Positions 19,763-28,214 are shown, counted from the first letter of the stretch. The stretch is DNA of 64,000 nt from Xenophilus aerolatus (GCA_030418545.1 QAIB01000001.1:868001-932000), one strand, 5' to 3'. Notes: generated from the letters alone by a model not told the origin. Numbers and translations: made by a program.

Positions 19763-20431
19763 ATGCGCATCGTTCCGCATTCGCTGCACGACCAGGTCGC
19801 CGCCACGCTGCGCGAGGAGATCTTCGCGGGCACGCTGGTGCCCGGCAGCTTCCTCGACGAGGCGGCGCTGTGCGAGCGGCTGGAGATCTCGCGCACGCCG
19901 CTGCGCGAGGCGCTGAAGGTGCTCACGGCCGAGGGCCTGCTGCGTCACGAGCCGCGCCGCGGCTGCTTCGTGGCCGAGGTGACGCAGAAGGACCTGGACG
20001 AGATCTTCCCGGTGATCGCGCTGCTCGAGGGCCGCTGCGCCTGGGAAGCCGCGCGCAACGCCACCGACGCCGAACTCGAGGCGCTGGAGTCGATGCACGA
20101 GAAGCTCGAGCGCCATGCGAAGGCCAGGCGCATTAACGAGTACTACGCGACGAACTACGCCATTCACGAAGCCATCATCTCCCTGGCCGACAACCGCTGG
20201 CTGGCGCAGGTGATCGGCGACCTGCGCAAGATCCTCAAGCTCGCGCGCCTGCAGCAGCTGCATGCGCCGGGCCGGCTCGACCAGAGCCTGTCGGAGCACC
20301 TGGCCGTGTTCGCTGCCCTCAAGGCACGCGACAGCGACGGCGCCGAGGCCGCGATGCGCACCCACCTGAACCGCCAGCGCGAGGCCCTGCGGGCCGTGGC
20401 GCTGCAACAGAAAGCGAGGTTTTCCGCATGA
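19763..20431 (+). CDS. GntR-family regulator (FadR/FCD type) of malonate cluster
   Basis: Transcription factor of 222 residues. An N-terminal winged helix (LHDQVAATLREEIFAGTLVP, LCERLEISRTPLREALKVLT) is joined to an all-helical FCD ligand domain with metal-type ligands in the pattern D-x3-H, H and H (YYATNYAIHEAIISLADNRW, LSEHLAVFAALKARD, AAMRTHLNRQ). Genes downstream encode malonyl-CoA decarboxylase and malonyl-CoA synthetase, the same company kept by MatR in rhizobia and MdcY-type repressors. It therefore probably senses malonate or a malonate-derived ligand and represses the cluster through the palindrome at 19640. Confidence 0.9.
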   Translation: MRIVPHSLHDQVAATLREEIFAGTLVPGSFLDEAALCERLEISRTPLREALKVLTAEGLLRHEPRRGCFVAEVTQKDLDEIFPVIALLEGRCAWEAARNATDAELEALESMHEKLERHAKARRINEYYATNYAIHEAIISLADNRWLAQVIGDLRKILKLARLQQLHAPGRLDQSLSEHLAVFAALKARDSDGAEAAMRTHLNRQREALRAVALQQKARFSA

Positions 20432-20465
20432 CCCCATCGAACACCCGTCGCCCGGGAGCGGGCGC

Positions 20466-21947
20466 ATGAGCGCATCCGAATGGCTGCAGCGCAGCGTGTC
20501 GCTGCTGCGCGCCACCAGTTCCGAAGAAAAAGGGGCTGCAGCGCCCGCGGCGCCTGCGAAGGCTGCTACGAAAAAAGGAGCGTCCGACGACCGCCCGCCG
20601 CGCACGCTGGCCGAACGGCTGGACGCCACGCTGCGCCGCCACGGCGAGGCGATGGCGCCGCGCGCCCTGCGCAAGATGCTCGAGGACCTGCAGGCCGTGG
20701 TCGACGCGCGCGTCAGCGAGGTCGAGGCGGGCCGCCGCGCGCATGCCGTGGCCCAGGCCTACGCGGCCCTGCCGGCTGCCGAGCGGCGCGACGTCTGGCT
20801 GCTGATGGCCGAGTGCTTCGCGCCGGACGGGCAGAAGATCAAGGTGGCGCGGGAGCAGTACGAGGCCACCCCGGTCGGCTCGCCCGAACACAGCCAGGCC
20901 GAGCTCAAGCTGCGCCGCGCGCTGGTGTCGCCGCGCGCACGGCTGCTGCAGCGCTTTGCGGTGGATGCGGACGGGCTGGGCTTCCTCGTCGACCTGCGCG
21001 CCGAACTGCTGCCCGAGCTCAAGAAGGACCGTCGCCTGCTCGCGCTCGACGCCGAACTGGAGCAGCTGTTCACCACCTGGTTCGACGTCGCTTTTCTCGA
21101 GCTGCAGCGCATCAGCTGGGATTCGCCGGCCTCGCTGATCGAGAAGCTGATCCGCTACGAAGCGGTACACGACATCAAGAGCTGGTCGGACGTGAAGAAC
21201 CGGCTCGACGAGAAGGACCGCCGCTGCTACGGCTTCTTCCATCCGCGCATGCCCGGCGTGCCGCTGATCTTCGTGGAGGTGGCGCTGACCGATGCCATCA
21301 GCGACAGCATCACGCCGCTGCTGGACGAAGCGGCGTCGCCCGGCGTGGAGAAGGCCACGACCGCGATCTTCTATTCGATCAGCAACACCCAGTCGGGCCT
21401 GCGCGGCGTGAGCTTCGGCGATTCGCTGATCAAGCGCGTGGTGGAGACGCTGCGCGCCAAGTTCCCCAAGCTCAAGACCTTCGCGACCCTGTCGCCGATC
21501 CCGGGGCTGCGTTCGTGGCTGGGCCAGAACGCCGCCGGGCTGCTGGCGCGCCTGCCCGAGAAGCAGGCCGAGGCGCTGGGTCGCCTGCTGGGCTCGATGC
21601 CGCCCACGGCCGAGCGCTTCCTGTCCGCGCTGGACGACGCGCTGACGCTGGGCCCGAAGTCGCCGCTGCGCCTGGCGCTGCTGCAGTGCGCGGCCGAGTA
21701 CCTGGGGCGGGGCCTCAAGGACGACAAGCCGCTGGATGCCGTGGCGCGCTTCCACCTGGGCAACGGCGCGCGGGTCGAGCGCCTGGACTGGGCGGCCGAC
21801 CCTTCGGCCAAGGGGATGAAGCAGTCCTGGGGCCTGATGGTGAACTATCTTTACGACCTCAAGCGCCTGGACAAGCACCGCGCGCTGCTGGCGCAGGGCA
21901 GGGTGCCGGTGTCCGGCGACATCGAGGACCTGTTCCTCAAGACCTGA
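20466..21947 (+). CDS. matA: Malonyl-CoA decarboxylase
   Basis: Enzyme of 493 residues that converts malonyl-CoA to acetyl-CoA and CO2. The helical N-terminal domain (about 50-180) and the GNAT-like catalytic domain (about 190-480) are both visible: CYGFFHPRMPGVPLIFVEVA, SISNTQSGLRGVSFGDSLIK, FATLSPIPGLRSWL, and FHLGNGARVERLDWAADPSA with the conserved His. With the synthetase encoded 2 kb downstream it would turn malonate into acetyl-CoA. Residues about 19-39 are an Ala/Lys-rich linker that coincides with an interspersed DNA repeat read backwards (20521-20580), so this part is probably repeat-derived and not ancestral. Confidence 0.95.
   Translation: MSASEWLQRSVSLLRATSSEEKGAAAPAAPAKAATKKGASDDRPPRTLAERLDATLRRHGEAMAPRALRKMLEDLQAVVDARVSEVEAGRRAHAVAQAYAALPAAERRDVWLLMAECFAPDGQKIKVAREQYEATPVGSPEHSQAELKLRRALVSPRARLLQRFAVDADGLGFLVDLRAELLPELKKDRRLLALDAELEQLFTTWFDVAFLELQRISWDSPASLIEKLIRYEAVHDIKSWSDVKNRLDEKDRRCYGFFHPRMPGVPLIFVEVALTDAISDSITPLLDEAASPGVEKATTAIFYSISNTQSGLRGVSFGDSLIKRVVETLRAKFPKLKTFATLSPIPGLRSWLGQNAAGLLARLPEKQAEALGRLLGSMPPTAERFLSALDDALTLGPKSPLRLALLQCAAEYLGRGLKDDKPLDAVARFHLGNGARVERLDWAADPSAKGMKQSWGLMVNYLYDLKRLDKHRALLAQGRVPVSGDIEDLFLKT
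20521..20580 (-). repeat. Interspersed repeat family C inside malonyl-CoA decarboxylase gene
   Basis: Read on the minus strand: TAGC (20568-20565), an 18-base spacer, then the 14-mer GGGCGCTGCAGCCC (20546-20533). The same layout, with the same 18-base spacer, occurs at 40078 and 47458; the 14-mer is identical to the 47480 copy. It is in frame within the coding sequence. Confidence 0.75.
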
Positions 21948-22018
21948 ATCTTCCGGGCCGTATCACACACACAAACGATGCCGAAGGCCCCGGCATCACA
22001 GCAGACTGGAGACAACAG

Positions 22019-23008
22019 ATGGCAGAACAGTTTCAGCGGCGCGACGTCTTGCGCCTGGCCGCCGCGGGTGCGGCGCTGGCGGTGGGCGGCGTGCAGGCCC
22101 AGGGCAGCGGCTGGCCGACCAAGCCGGTGACCATGGTCGTGCCCTTTCCGGCCGGCGGCGGCACGGACGCCTTCGCGCGGCCGCTGTCGGCGCAGTTCGG
22201 CAAGGTGGCGGGCCAGACTCTGGTGATCGACAACCGCGGCGGCGCCGGCGGCACCGTCGGCGCCAGCATCGCGGCCAAGGGCGCGCCGGATGGCTACGTG
22301 CTCTTCATGGGCGCAGTGCATCACGCCATCGCGCCGTCGATCTACCCCAGGCTCGACTACGACATCGAGAAGGACTTCGTGCCGATCATGCTGCTGGCCA
22401 ACGTGCCGCAGGTGGTGGTGGTCAATCCGCGCCGCGTGACGCAGCCGACGATCCAGGAATTCATCGCCTACGCGAAGAAGAACCCCGGCAAGCTCAACTA
22501 CGCATCGGCCGGCGCGGGCACCTCGCACCACCTGGCGGGCGAGCTGTTCAAGCTGCAGACCGGCACCTTCATCACCCACATCCCCTACCGTGGCGCCGGT
22601 CCGATGCTGCAGGACCTGATCGCGGGCAATGTGGACTGCGGCTTCGACGGCCTGGGCTCCTCGGCGCAGCACATCAAGGCCGGCCGCATCAAGGCGCTGA
22701 TGGTGGCCGGCGCCAAGCGCAACCCCGCGTTTCCCGACGTGCCCTGCGCCGCCGAGGTGGGGCTTCCGGACTACACCGTGACCACCTGGTACGGGTTGTG
22801 GGCGCCCAAGGGCACGCCGGCCGACACGGTGGCCCGCATCACCGACGACATGCGCAAGTCGCTGGCCACCGACGAGCTCAAGACCATCTGGGCGCAGAAC
22901 GGTTCGGAGATCCCGAATCTGGTGGGCGCGCCGTACGGCCAGTTCGTGAGCGGTGAGGTCAAGCGCTGGGCGGCGGTGGTGAAGGCCTCTGGCGCGAAGC
23001 TCGAATGA
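22019..23008 (+). CDS. Bug/TctC-family receptor, malonate cluster
   Basis: Periplasmic receptor of 329 residues. A Tat-like signal (FQRRDVLRLAAAGAALAVGG) leads to GWPTKPVTMVVPFPAGGGTD with the PAGG loop, then VIDNRGGAGGTVGASIAAKG. GGAGA lies shortly before the ATG. It lies between the decarboxylase and the enoyl-CoA hydratase of the malonate cluster, in the place where rhizobia carry the MatC carrier, so it may bind malonate or a related dicarboxylate. No TctA/TctB genes are present in the window, so the membrane partner is unknown. Followed immediately by repeat B1. Confidence 0.94.
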   Translation: MAEQFQRRDVLRLAAAGAALAVGGVQAQGSGWPTKPVTMVVPFPAGGGTDAFARPLSAQFGKVAGQTLVIDNRGGAGGTVGASIAAKGAPDGYVLFMGAVHHAIAPSIYPRLDYDIEKDFVPIMLLANVPQVVVVNPRRVTQPTIQEFIAYAKKNPGKLNYASAGAGTSHHLAGELFKLQTGTFITHIPYRGAGPMLQDLIAGNVDCGFDGLGSSAQHIKAGRIKALMVAGAKRNPAFPDVPCAAEVGLPDYTVTTWYGLWAPKGTPADTVARITDDMRKSLATDELKTIWAQNGSEIPNLVGAPYGQFVSGEVKRWAAVVKASGAKLE

Positions 23009-23010
23009 CA

Positions 23011-23106
23011 TCCCCCATGCCGCTTCGCGGCTCCCCCTTCCGCTGCGCGAAGGGGGCGCACCCAGCGGCCTGGCAAAGCCAGTTCCGCGGGTGCCCTGAT
23101 GGGGGA
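23011..23106. repeat. Interspersed repeat family B, copy 1
   Basis: Element bounded by inverted ends TCCCCCAT (23011-23018) and ATGGGGGA (23099-23106). Inside are a CCCCCTTC/GAAGGGGG hairpin and a core stem GCACCC...GGGTGC (23058-23094) enclosing AGCGGCCTGGCAAAGCCAGT. The core matches the element at 44874-44910. It fills the gap between the Bug receptor stop and the enoyl-CoA hydratase and would fold strongly in RNA. Confidence 0.75.
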
Positions 23107-23159
23107 CCGGCCCGAGTTCCGAGGCCGATGCTGCATCGTTTGTGGCCAGAATGCATGCC

Positions 23160-23966
23160 ATGAATGATGTGCCCGCTGTCCTCCTGCACCGCGACGCCGC
23201 GGTTGCCACCCTCACGCTGCGCAATCCCGGTCGGTTAAACGCCATGACGCGGGCGATGTGGCGCGAGCTGCGGTCGGCGGCCGAGGCGCTGTCGGCCGAC
23301 GCAAGCTTGCGCTGCGTGATGGTGCGGGGGGAGGGCGGGGCGTTCTGCGCGGGCGGCGACATCTCGGAGTACCCGGACTTCCGTTACGACGAGGCGCGCC
23401 TGCGGGCCTTCCACGAGGACGAGGTCTGGGGCGCCCTGGCGGCGCTGCTGGCCTGCCCGGTGCCGCTGGTCGCGCAGATCGAGGGCGCCTGCATGGGCGC
23501 GGGCCTGGAGATCGCCAGCTGCTGCGACATCCGCCTGGCCGGCGCCGGGGCGAAGTTCGGCGCGCCGATCGCCAAGCTGGGCTTCCCGATGGCGCCGCGC
23601 GAAGCCGCGCTGGTGCGCGGCGCGGTCGGCGACGTGCTGGCGCGCGACATGCTGCTGGCCGCCGGCGTGCACGACGCGCAGCGGCTGTACGACGCGGGCT
23701 TTCTGCTGCGCGTGCTGCCCGACGACGCGGTGGCCGATGCGTGCTTGCAGCATGCGCGTCGCATCGCCACACTCGCACCCCAGGCCGCGCGGCTGAACAA
23801 GGCCACGTTCTCGGCATTGAATCGGGCGCCGGCACCCGTGGATGCTGGGGGCGGTGCTATCGATACGATAGCAAGTCTGTTGGCGGACGCCTACCGTTAT
23901 GCCGACTCGGCCGAACACCGCGAGGGAATCGGCGCCTTCCTGGCCAAGCGCAGCCCGAATTTCTGA
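23160..23966 (+). CDS. Enoyl-CoA hydratase/isomerase family protein
   Basis: Crotonase-fold protein of 268 residues. TLRNPGRLNAMTRAMW, the oxyanion-hole segment GAFCAGGDISEY, and the second segment EGACMGAGLEIASCCDIRLA are all present; the catalytic glutamate positions of true hydratases fall in the APIAKLGFPMAPREAALVRG region and are not clear, so it may be an isomerase, hydrolase or decarboxylase of the superfamily. It lies in the malonate cluster. Start 23160 fits the family; 23151 and a GTG at 23142 are in frame. A repeat palindrome (23856-23872) is read in frame near the C-terminus. Confidence 0.88.
   Translation: MNDVPAVLLHRDAAVATLTLRNPGRLNAMTRAMWRELRSAAEALSADASLRCVMVRGEGGAFCAGGDISEYPDFRYDEARLRAFHEDEVWGALAALLACPVPLVAQIEGACMGAGLEIASCCDIRLAGAGAKFGAPIAKLGFPMAPREAALVRGAVGDVLARDMLLAAGVHDAQRLYDAGFLLRVLPDDAVADACLQHARRIATLAPQAARLNKATFSALNRAPAPVDAGGGAIDTIASLLADAYRYADSAEHREGIGAFLAKRSPNF
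23856..23872. repeat. Palindrome GCTATCG-N3-CGATAGC in coding sequence
   Basis: GCTATCG-ATA-CGATAGC, a perfect 7-bp dyad. The same dyad with AAA as loop heads the family C repeat at 40065. Here only the head matches; the 18-base-spaced 14-mer is missing. It lies in the C-terminal part of the enoyl-CoA hydratase gene and encodes the AIDTIAS region. Confidence 0.55.
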
Positions 23967-24026
23967 ACCGTCGCTTTCTTCTCTTCTGCCTTCTTCTTCC
24001 TTCCTTTCGCCCTTCGTTCCACCGCC

Positions 24027-25604
24027 ATGAGCCCGATCCAGAACGCCAACCTGTTCGCCCACCTGCGCGCCGCCTTCCCGCACGACCTCGACGCCATTGC
24101 CGTGGAGACGGACGAGGGCCTGGCCTATTCCTGGCGCGACCTCGACCGGGCCAGCGCGATGATCGCCAACCTGTTCGAGGCGCTCAAGCTCAAGGCGGGC
24201 GCGCGCATTGCCGTGCAGGTCGAGAAGTCGGTCGAGGCCATGATGCTGTACCTGGCCACGCTGCGGGCCGGCTATGTCTTCCTGCCGCTCAACACCGCCT
24301 ACCAGAGCGCCGAGATCGAGTACTTCCTCGACAACGCCGAGCCCTCGGTCGTGGTCTGCGCCAGCCGCAATGCCTCGTGGGTCGGTCCCATCGCGCAGAA
24401 GCTGCAGAAGAAGCTGGGCAAGAAGGGCGGCCCGGTGCACGTCTTCACGCTCGACGACAACCGCACCGGCACGCTGCTCGAGCTGGCCGTGCAGTGCAGC
24501 AGCGAGCACACCGTGGCGACCCGTCAGGACGACGACCTGGCCGCCATCCTCTACACCAGCGGCACCACCGGCCGCAGCAAGGGGGCGATGCTGACGCACC
24601 GCAACCTGCGGTCCAACGCCGAGGTGCTCAAGGACTACTGGGGCTGGACGCATGGCGACGTGCTGCTGCATGCGCTGCCGATCTTCCACGTGCACGGCCT
24701 CTTCGTGGCGATCCACGGCGCGCTGCTCAACGGCAGCAAGATGATCTGGTTCTCCAGGTTCGATCCCAAGCGGGTGGTGGCGCGGCTGCCGGACGCGACC
24801 GTGTTCATGGGCGTGCCCACGCTCTACGTGCGCATGCTGGCCGAGCCGCTGCTGGGCAAGAAGCAGTGCGAGGACATGCGCCTGTTCATCGCCGGCTCCG
24901 CGCCGCTCCTGATCGAGACCTTCAACGAGTGGCAGGAGCGCACCGGCCACACCATCCTCGAGCGCTACGGCATGAGCGAGACGATCATGCTCACCTCCAA
25001 CCCCTACACCTCGGTGCAGGGCGCGCGCCGCGGCGGCACCGTGGGCTTCCCGCTGCCGGGCGTCAGTCTGCGGGTGCGCGCGTACGACGAGAAGGGCGAG
25101 GCGCGCGACTGCGGCACCGACGAGATCGGCAACATCGAGGTCAGCGGCCCCAACGTCTTCGCCGGCTACTGGCGCATGCCCGAGAAGACCAGGGAGGAAT
25201 TCACCGCCGACGGCTACTTCAAGACCGGCGACGTGGGCAAGGTCGACGGCCTGGGCTACGTCACCATCGTCGGGCGCAGCAAGGACCTCATCATCAGCGG
25301 TGGCTACAACGTCTACCCGGCCGAGATCGAGGGCTACATCAACGAGATGCCCGGCGTGGCCGAGAGTGCGGTGGTCGGGGTGCCGCATCCGGACTTCGGC
25401 GAGGTGGGCGTGGCGATCGTCATCGCCAAGGCGGGAGCCAGCCTCGACGCCGACGGCATCGTGACCGAACTCAAGGCCAGGCTGGCCAATTTCAAGATTC
25501 CCAAGCGCTGCTTCGTGGTGCCCGAGTTGCCGCGCAACACCATGGGCAAGGTGCAGAAGGCCCTGCTGCGCGAGCAATACAAGACGCTGTTCGCCGGACA
25601 TTGA
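24027..25604 (+). CDS. matB: Malonyl-CoA synthetase
   Basis: Acyl-AMP-forming synthetase of 525 residues that activates malonate with ATP and CoA. Motifs of the family: P-loop YTSGTTGRSKGAML (about 178-191), YGMSE, GYFKTGDVG, the hinge GRSKDLIISGGYNVYPAE, and the C-terminal lysine in NTMGKVQKALL. The stretch RFDPKRVVARLPDATVFMGV and TLYVRML resembles MatB of rhizobia, where an arginine contacts the second carboxylate. Together with malonyl-CoA decarboxylase this gives a malonate-to-acetyl-CoA route. Last gene of the cluster. Confidence 0.94.
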   Translation: MSPIQNANLFAHLRAAFPHDLDAIAVETDEGLAYSWRDLDRASAMIANLFEALKLKAGARIAVQVEKSVEAMMLYLATLRAGYVFLPLNTAYQSAEIEYFLDNAEPSVVVCASRNASWVGPIAQKLQKKLGKKGGPVHVFTLDDNRTGTLLELAVQCSSEHTVATRQDDDLAAILYTSGTTGRSKGAMLTHRNLRSNAEVLKDYWGWTHGDVLLHALPIFHVHGLFVAIHGALLNGSKMIWFSRFDPKRVVARLPDATVFMGVPTLYVRMLAEPLLGKKQCEDMRLFIAGSAPLLIETFNEWQERTGHTILERYGMSETIMLTSNPYTSVQGARRGGTVGFPLPGVSLRVRAYDEKGEARDCGTDEIGNIEVSGPNVFAGYWRMPEKTREEFTADGYFKTGDVGKVDGLGYVTIVGRSKDLIISGGYNVYPAEIEGYINEMPGVAESAVVGVPHPDFGEVGVAIVIAKAGASLDADGIVTELKARLANFKIPKRCFVVPELPRNTMGKVQKALLREQYKTLFAGH

Positions 25605-25697
25605 TCACGGTTGCGCCCGCGGCGGATGGCCGGCAGACGGCCCGCGGGCCTGCGTGCTGACTAGAATTTGCGCACAAAGACATCAGGGATCGCCGCG

Positions 25698-25913
25698 ATG
25701 GATTGGGATATGACGGTCATGCTGTTCTGCGCTGTGGGCATTGTCTGGATGGCGATCGCCATGCCCTATTCGCGGGGTTGGCGCTATCTGAACGTGCGCA
25801 TGGAGGACAGCCTGTCCCGCTCCAACGCGCTGCTGGAGGCGCAAAGCCGTTCCCTGGAGAGCGAGGCCGCCGACGAGGCGGCCGTCACCGTCACTGGACC
25901 AGCAACACGCTGA
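25698..25913 (+). CDS. Small single-pass membrane protein, unknown
   Basis: Protein of 71 residues: a hydrophobic N-terminal segment (MTVMLFCAVGIVWMAIAM, about residues 5-22) followed by a basic turn (YSRGWRYLNVRMEDSL) and an acidic helical tail. I do not recognise a family. Its 3' end overlaps the convergent universal stress gene by 23 bp. No clear ribosome site beyond GGGAT before the ATG. Real coding status is likely but not certain. Confidence 0.65.
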   Translation: MDWDMTVMLFCAVGIVWMAIAMPYSRGWRYLNVRMEDSLSRSNALLEAQSRSLESEAADEAAVTVTGPATR

Positions 25914-26316
25914 TGTCCGCCTCGGCGATCACCTTGGTCGCCACCGATCCCATGAGCGCCCGCCCGAAGATGCCGTGGCCGTGCGTGCCCATCACGATCA
26001 GCCCGGCCTGCGCGGCGTTCGCGGCACGAAGGATCTCCTCCGGCGCGTAGCCGTGCCGCAACTCGATGCCGTAGGCGCCGATGTCGTGCGCCGCCAGCTG
26101 CGCCTTCACAGGCTCGATGACCTTGGCGCCCTCTTCGGCGTAGTAGGCCTGCAGCACGTCCTTGCCGATGTGCCGGGTGACGTGGGGCGGGATGCCCGTG
26201 CAGACGTGCACCATCAGCAGTTCGTTGCCCTCCACGAACATGCGCCGGTTGACTGCGATGTAGTCGATGGCCTTGCGTGTGAATGCGCTGCCATCCACGG
26301 CGACGACGATCTTCAT
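25891..26316 (-). CDS. Universal stress protein (UspA family)
   Basis: Cytoplasmic protein of 141 residues with the Usp fold: MKIVVAVDGSAFTRKAIDYI start, and the ATP-binding signature GTHGHGIFGRALMGSVATKV (G-2x-G-9x-G-S/T type) near the C-terminus followed by ISVLLVQ. It probably binds ATP. It is the second of two Usp genes in tandem, 50 bp behind the first, and may share its FNR-dependent promoter. Its stop region overlaps the small membrane protein gene by 23 bp. Confidence 0.93.
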   Translation of the reverse strand: MKIVVAVDGSAFTRKAIDYIAVNRRMFVEGNELLMVHVCTGIPPHVTRHIGKDVLQAYYAEEGAKVIEPVKAQLAAHDIGAYGIELRHGYAPEEILRAANAAQAGLIVMGTHGHGIFGRALMGSVATKVIAEADISVLLVQ

Positions 26317-26366
26317 GACATGACTCCTCGGGTTGAAATGGAAGCGGGTTGTTCTTCGCAGAGTCG

Positions 26367-26810
26367 TCAGCGCAGGACCAGCACCGGGACCTCGGAGTGC
26401 GTGAGCACGTTGAGGGTCTCGCTGCCCATCAGCACGCGCTTGAGGCCCTTGCGCCCGTGCGACGCCATCACGATCAGGTCGGCCTTGTGCTTGGTGGCCG
26501 CCGACACGATGGATTCGGCCACCAGGTCGGACTTCACCACCACGGCCCGCGCCTGGATGCCACGTGCCTGGGCCTGCTCGGCCACGCGGTTCACGAGGGT
26601 GCGCGCCTGCTCGGCCCACTGCGTCTCGACCCGCGCGACGTCCTCGGCCTCGAAGACCATCGCGCCCTCCAGGTAACTCGTGGGGTAGCGCGGCATCACG
26701 TTCAGTACCACCAGTTCCGCGCCCTGTTCGGCGGCCAGGGTCAGCGCGTGCGTCACGGCCTTCTTCGACAGCGGCGTGGCGTCGGTGGGAACGAGGATGC
26801 GCTGGTACAT
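26367..26810 (-). CDS. Universal stress protein (UspA family), FNR-box promoter
   Basis: Usp-fold protein of 147 residues starting MYQRILVPTDATPLSKKAVT and ending with the nucleotide-binding motif ASHGRKGLKRVLMGSETLNV and VPVLVLR. It is first of a tandem pair. An FNR-type site centred about 62 bp before the ATG suggests induction at low oxygen, as known for Usp genes in Pseudomonas under Anr. Role: survival under energy or oxygen limitation, by family inference. Confidence 0.93.
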   Translation of the reverse strand: MYQRILVPTDATPLSKKAVTHALTLAAEQGAELVVLNVMPRYPTSYLEGAMVFEAEDVARVETQWAEQARTLVNRVAEQAQARGIQARAVVVKSDLVAESIVSAATKHKADLIVMASHGRKGLKRVLMGSETLNVLTHSEVPVLVLR

Positions 26811-26864
26811 GGGGAGGCTCCAGTGGACGGTGCGTCAGCTTAGGGTCGGTCGCCGTGGCCGGAC

Positions 26865-26878
26865 TTGTCCCAGATCAA
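26865..26878 (-). promoter_or_regulatory. FNR-type site upstream of tandem usp genes
   Basis: On the minus strand TTGAT-CTGG-GACAA, nine of ten bases of the FNR/Anr consensus TTGAT-N4-ATCAA. Centre is at about 26871; a class II start site 41 bp on would fall about 20 bp before the usp ATG at 26810. Confidence 0.7.
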
Positions 26879-26970
26879 GCTTTCCGAGAGGGCCGCGCAC
26901 GACCCCGGCCAACACGGCGCACGCCCGGCGGGGCGGTGCAGAACCCGGTCGAGCCGCTTCCCCGCGATGC

Positions 26971-28017
26971 TCACGCGGCCACGGGCAACCGCTCCTCGGC
27001 CGGGGGCGGCGCCGCCTCCGCCGCAACGCCGGCGACGGCAGGCTCGGGCTCGGCCGCGCCTTGCACCACCACGGGCATCCGGCGCGTCTTGTCGAGCAGC
27101 AGCCGGGTGACGTCGGGGCGCGAGTAGTGGCCGCTCGGGTCCGCGGCCGCCTTGGCGAGCGCATTCATGCCCAGGTCGATGTCGGCGACGACCAGCCCTT
27201 CGGCGTCCTCGGGCAACGGCGTGCCCAGCGGCGAGCCGTCCGGCGCGTAGATGCGTGCGTAACCGCCGCCGACGCCCAGCATCTGCTGTTTGCCGGCGTC
27301 CGTGCACATCAGTTCGCTCATGGCCTCGGAAACCGTGGCACACGGCGCGAGCACGAAGCAGCCGCCCTCGGTGGCGTACACCTGGCTGGCCGCGTTGTTC
27401 ACCTCGTGGCCCAACGCGTAGGCCGCGCCGCGGTACAGCGAGAAGCTGGGCCAGGCCGCGCAGTGGATCTGCTCGTTCTGTGCATACATCGCGTACTTGC
27501 TCAGCGGCTGCAGGTGTTCCCAGCAGCACAACGAGCCGATGTTGCCGATGGGCGTCTCCACCACCTGCAGGTCCGACCCGTCGCCTTCGCCGAAGACCGT
27601 GCGCTCCACGTGGGTGGGCTTGAGCTTGCGCCGTGTCTGGACCGTGTGGCCCTGGTCGTCGATCAGCGCCTGCGCGATGTAGAGGCTGCCGCCGGCCTTC
27701 TCTGCGAAGCCGAAGGACAGCCAGATGCGGTGCTGGCGCGCCGCGGCCTTCAGGCGATCGAACTCGGGCGAGCCGATCACGAGCGCGTTGTCGTGGTAGC
27801 GCTGCACGAACTGCATGCCCCAGGCCGGGGAGTCCAGCCAGATCCACCAGGGATAGCCCGGCACCCACGTCTCGGGGAAGGCGATGAGCTGCACGCCCTG
27901 GCCGGCGGCCTGCGCCATCAGGTCGATGGTCTTGTCGATGGTGCCGTCGAGGTCCAGGAACACGGGGGCGGCCTGGACCGCGGCGACGCGGAGCTTGGGA
28001 TGGACGGTGGTGGGCAT
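26971..28017 (-). CDS. Nitrilase
   Basis: Carbon-nitrogen hydrolase of 348 residues that converts nitriles to carboxylic acids and ammonia. The catalytic triad is visible: Glu49 in AFPETWVPGYPWW, Lys131 in RRKLKPTHVERTVFGEGDGS, and Cys165 in GSLCCWEHLQPLSKYAMY. The CCWEH pattern and spacing fit true nitrilases (branch 1), as in aryl- or arylacetonitrilases, better than amidases. The last 30 residues are an Ala/Pro-rich tail. AGGAG lies close before the ATG. It is divergent from an AraC-type regulator, as nitrilase genes often are. Confidence 0.94.
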   Translation of the reverse strand: MPTTVHPKLRVAAVQAAPVFLDLDGTIDKTIDLMAQAAGQGVQLIAFPETWVPGYPWWIWLDSPAWGMQFVQRYHDNALVIGSPEFDRLKAAARQHRIWLSFGFAEKAGGSLYIAQALIDDQGHTVQTRRKLKPTHVERTVFGEGDGSDLQVVETPIGNIGSLCCWEHLQPLSKYAMYAQNEQIHCAAWPSFSLYRGAAYALGHEVNNAASQVYATEGGCFVLAPCATVSEAMSELMCTDAGKQQMLGVGGGYARIYAPDGSPLGTPLPEDAEGLVVADIDLGMNALAKAAADPSGHYSRPDVTRLLLDKTRRMPVVVQGAAEPEPAVAGVAAEAAPPPAEERLPVAA

Positions 28018-28214
28018 GGTGCTTCTCCTGAGGCGTTGAAGAGAGGTGGGCGCCTCGCATGACGCACCGGGTTTGCGTGGTGGCATGCGGGTTGCTTGAA
28101 GCGTAAATTCGCGCCCGCCGGAACGCCTTGCCTCGGCTTGGCGTCGTTCTTGTCTCAGCGTTGCACGGGTCGAGAGATGTCTGCGTGCAGGCCCGGTCCT
28201 CGAAGGAGCTGCCC

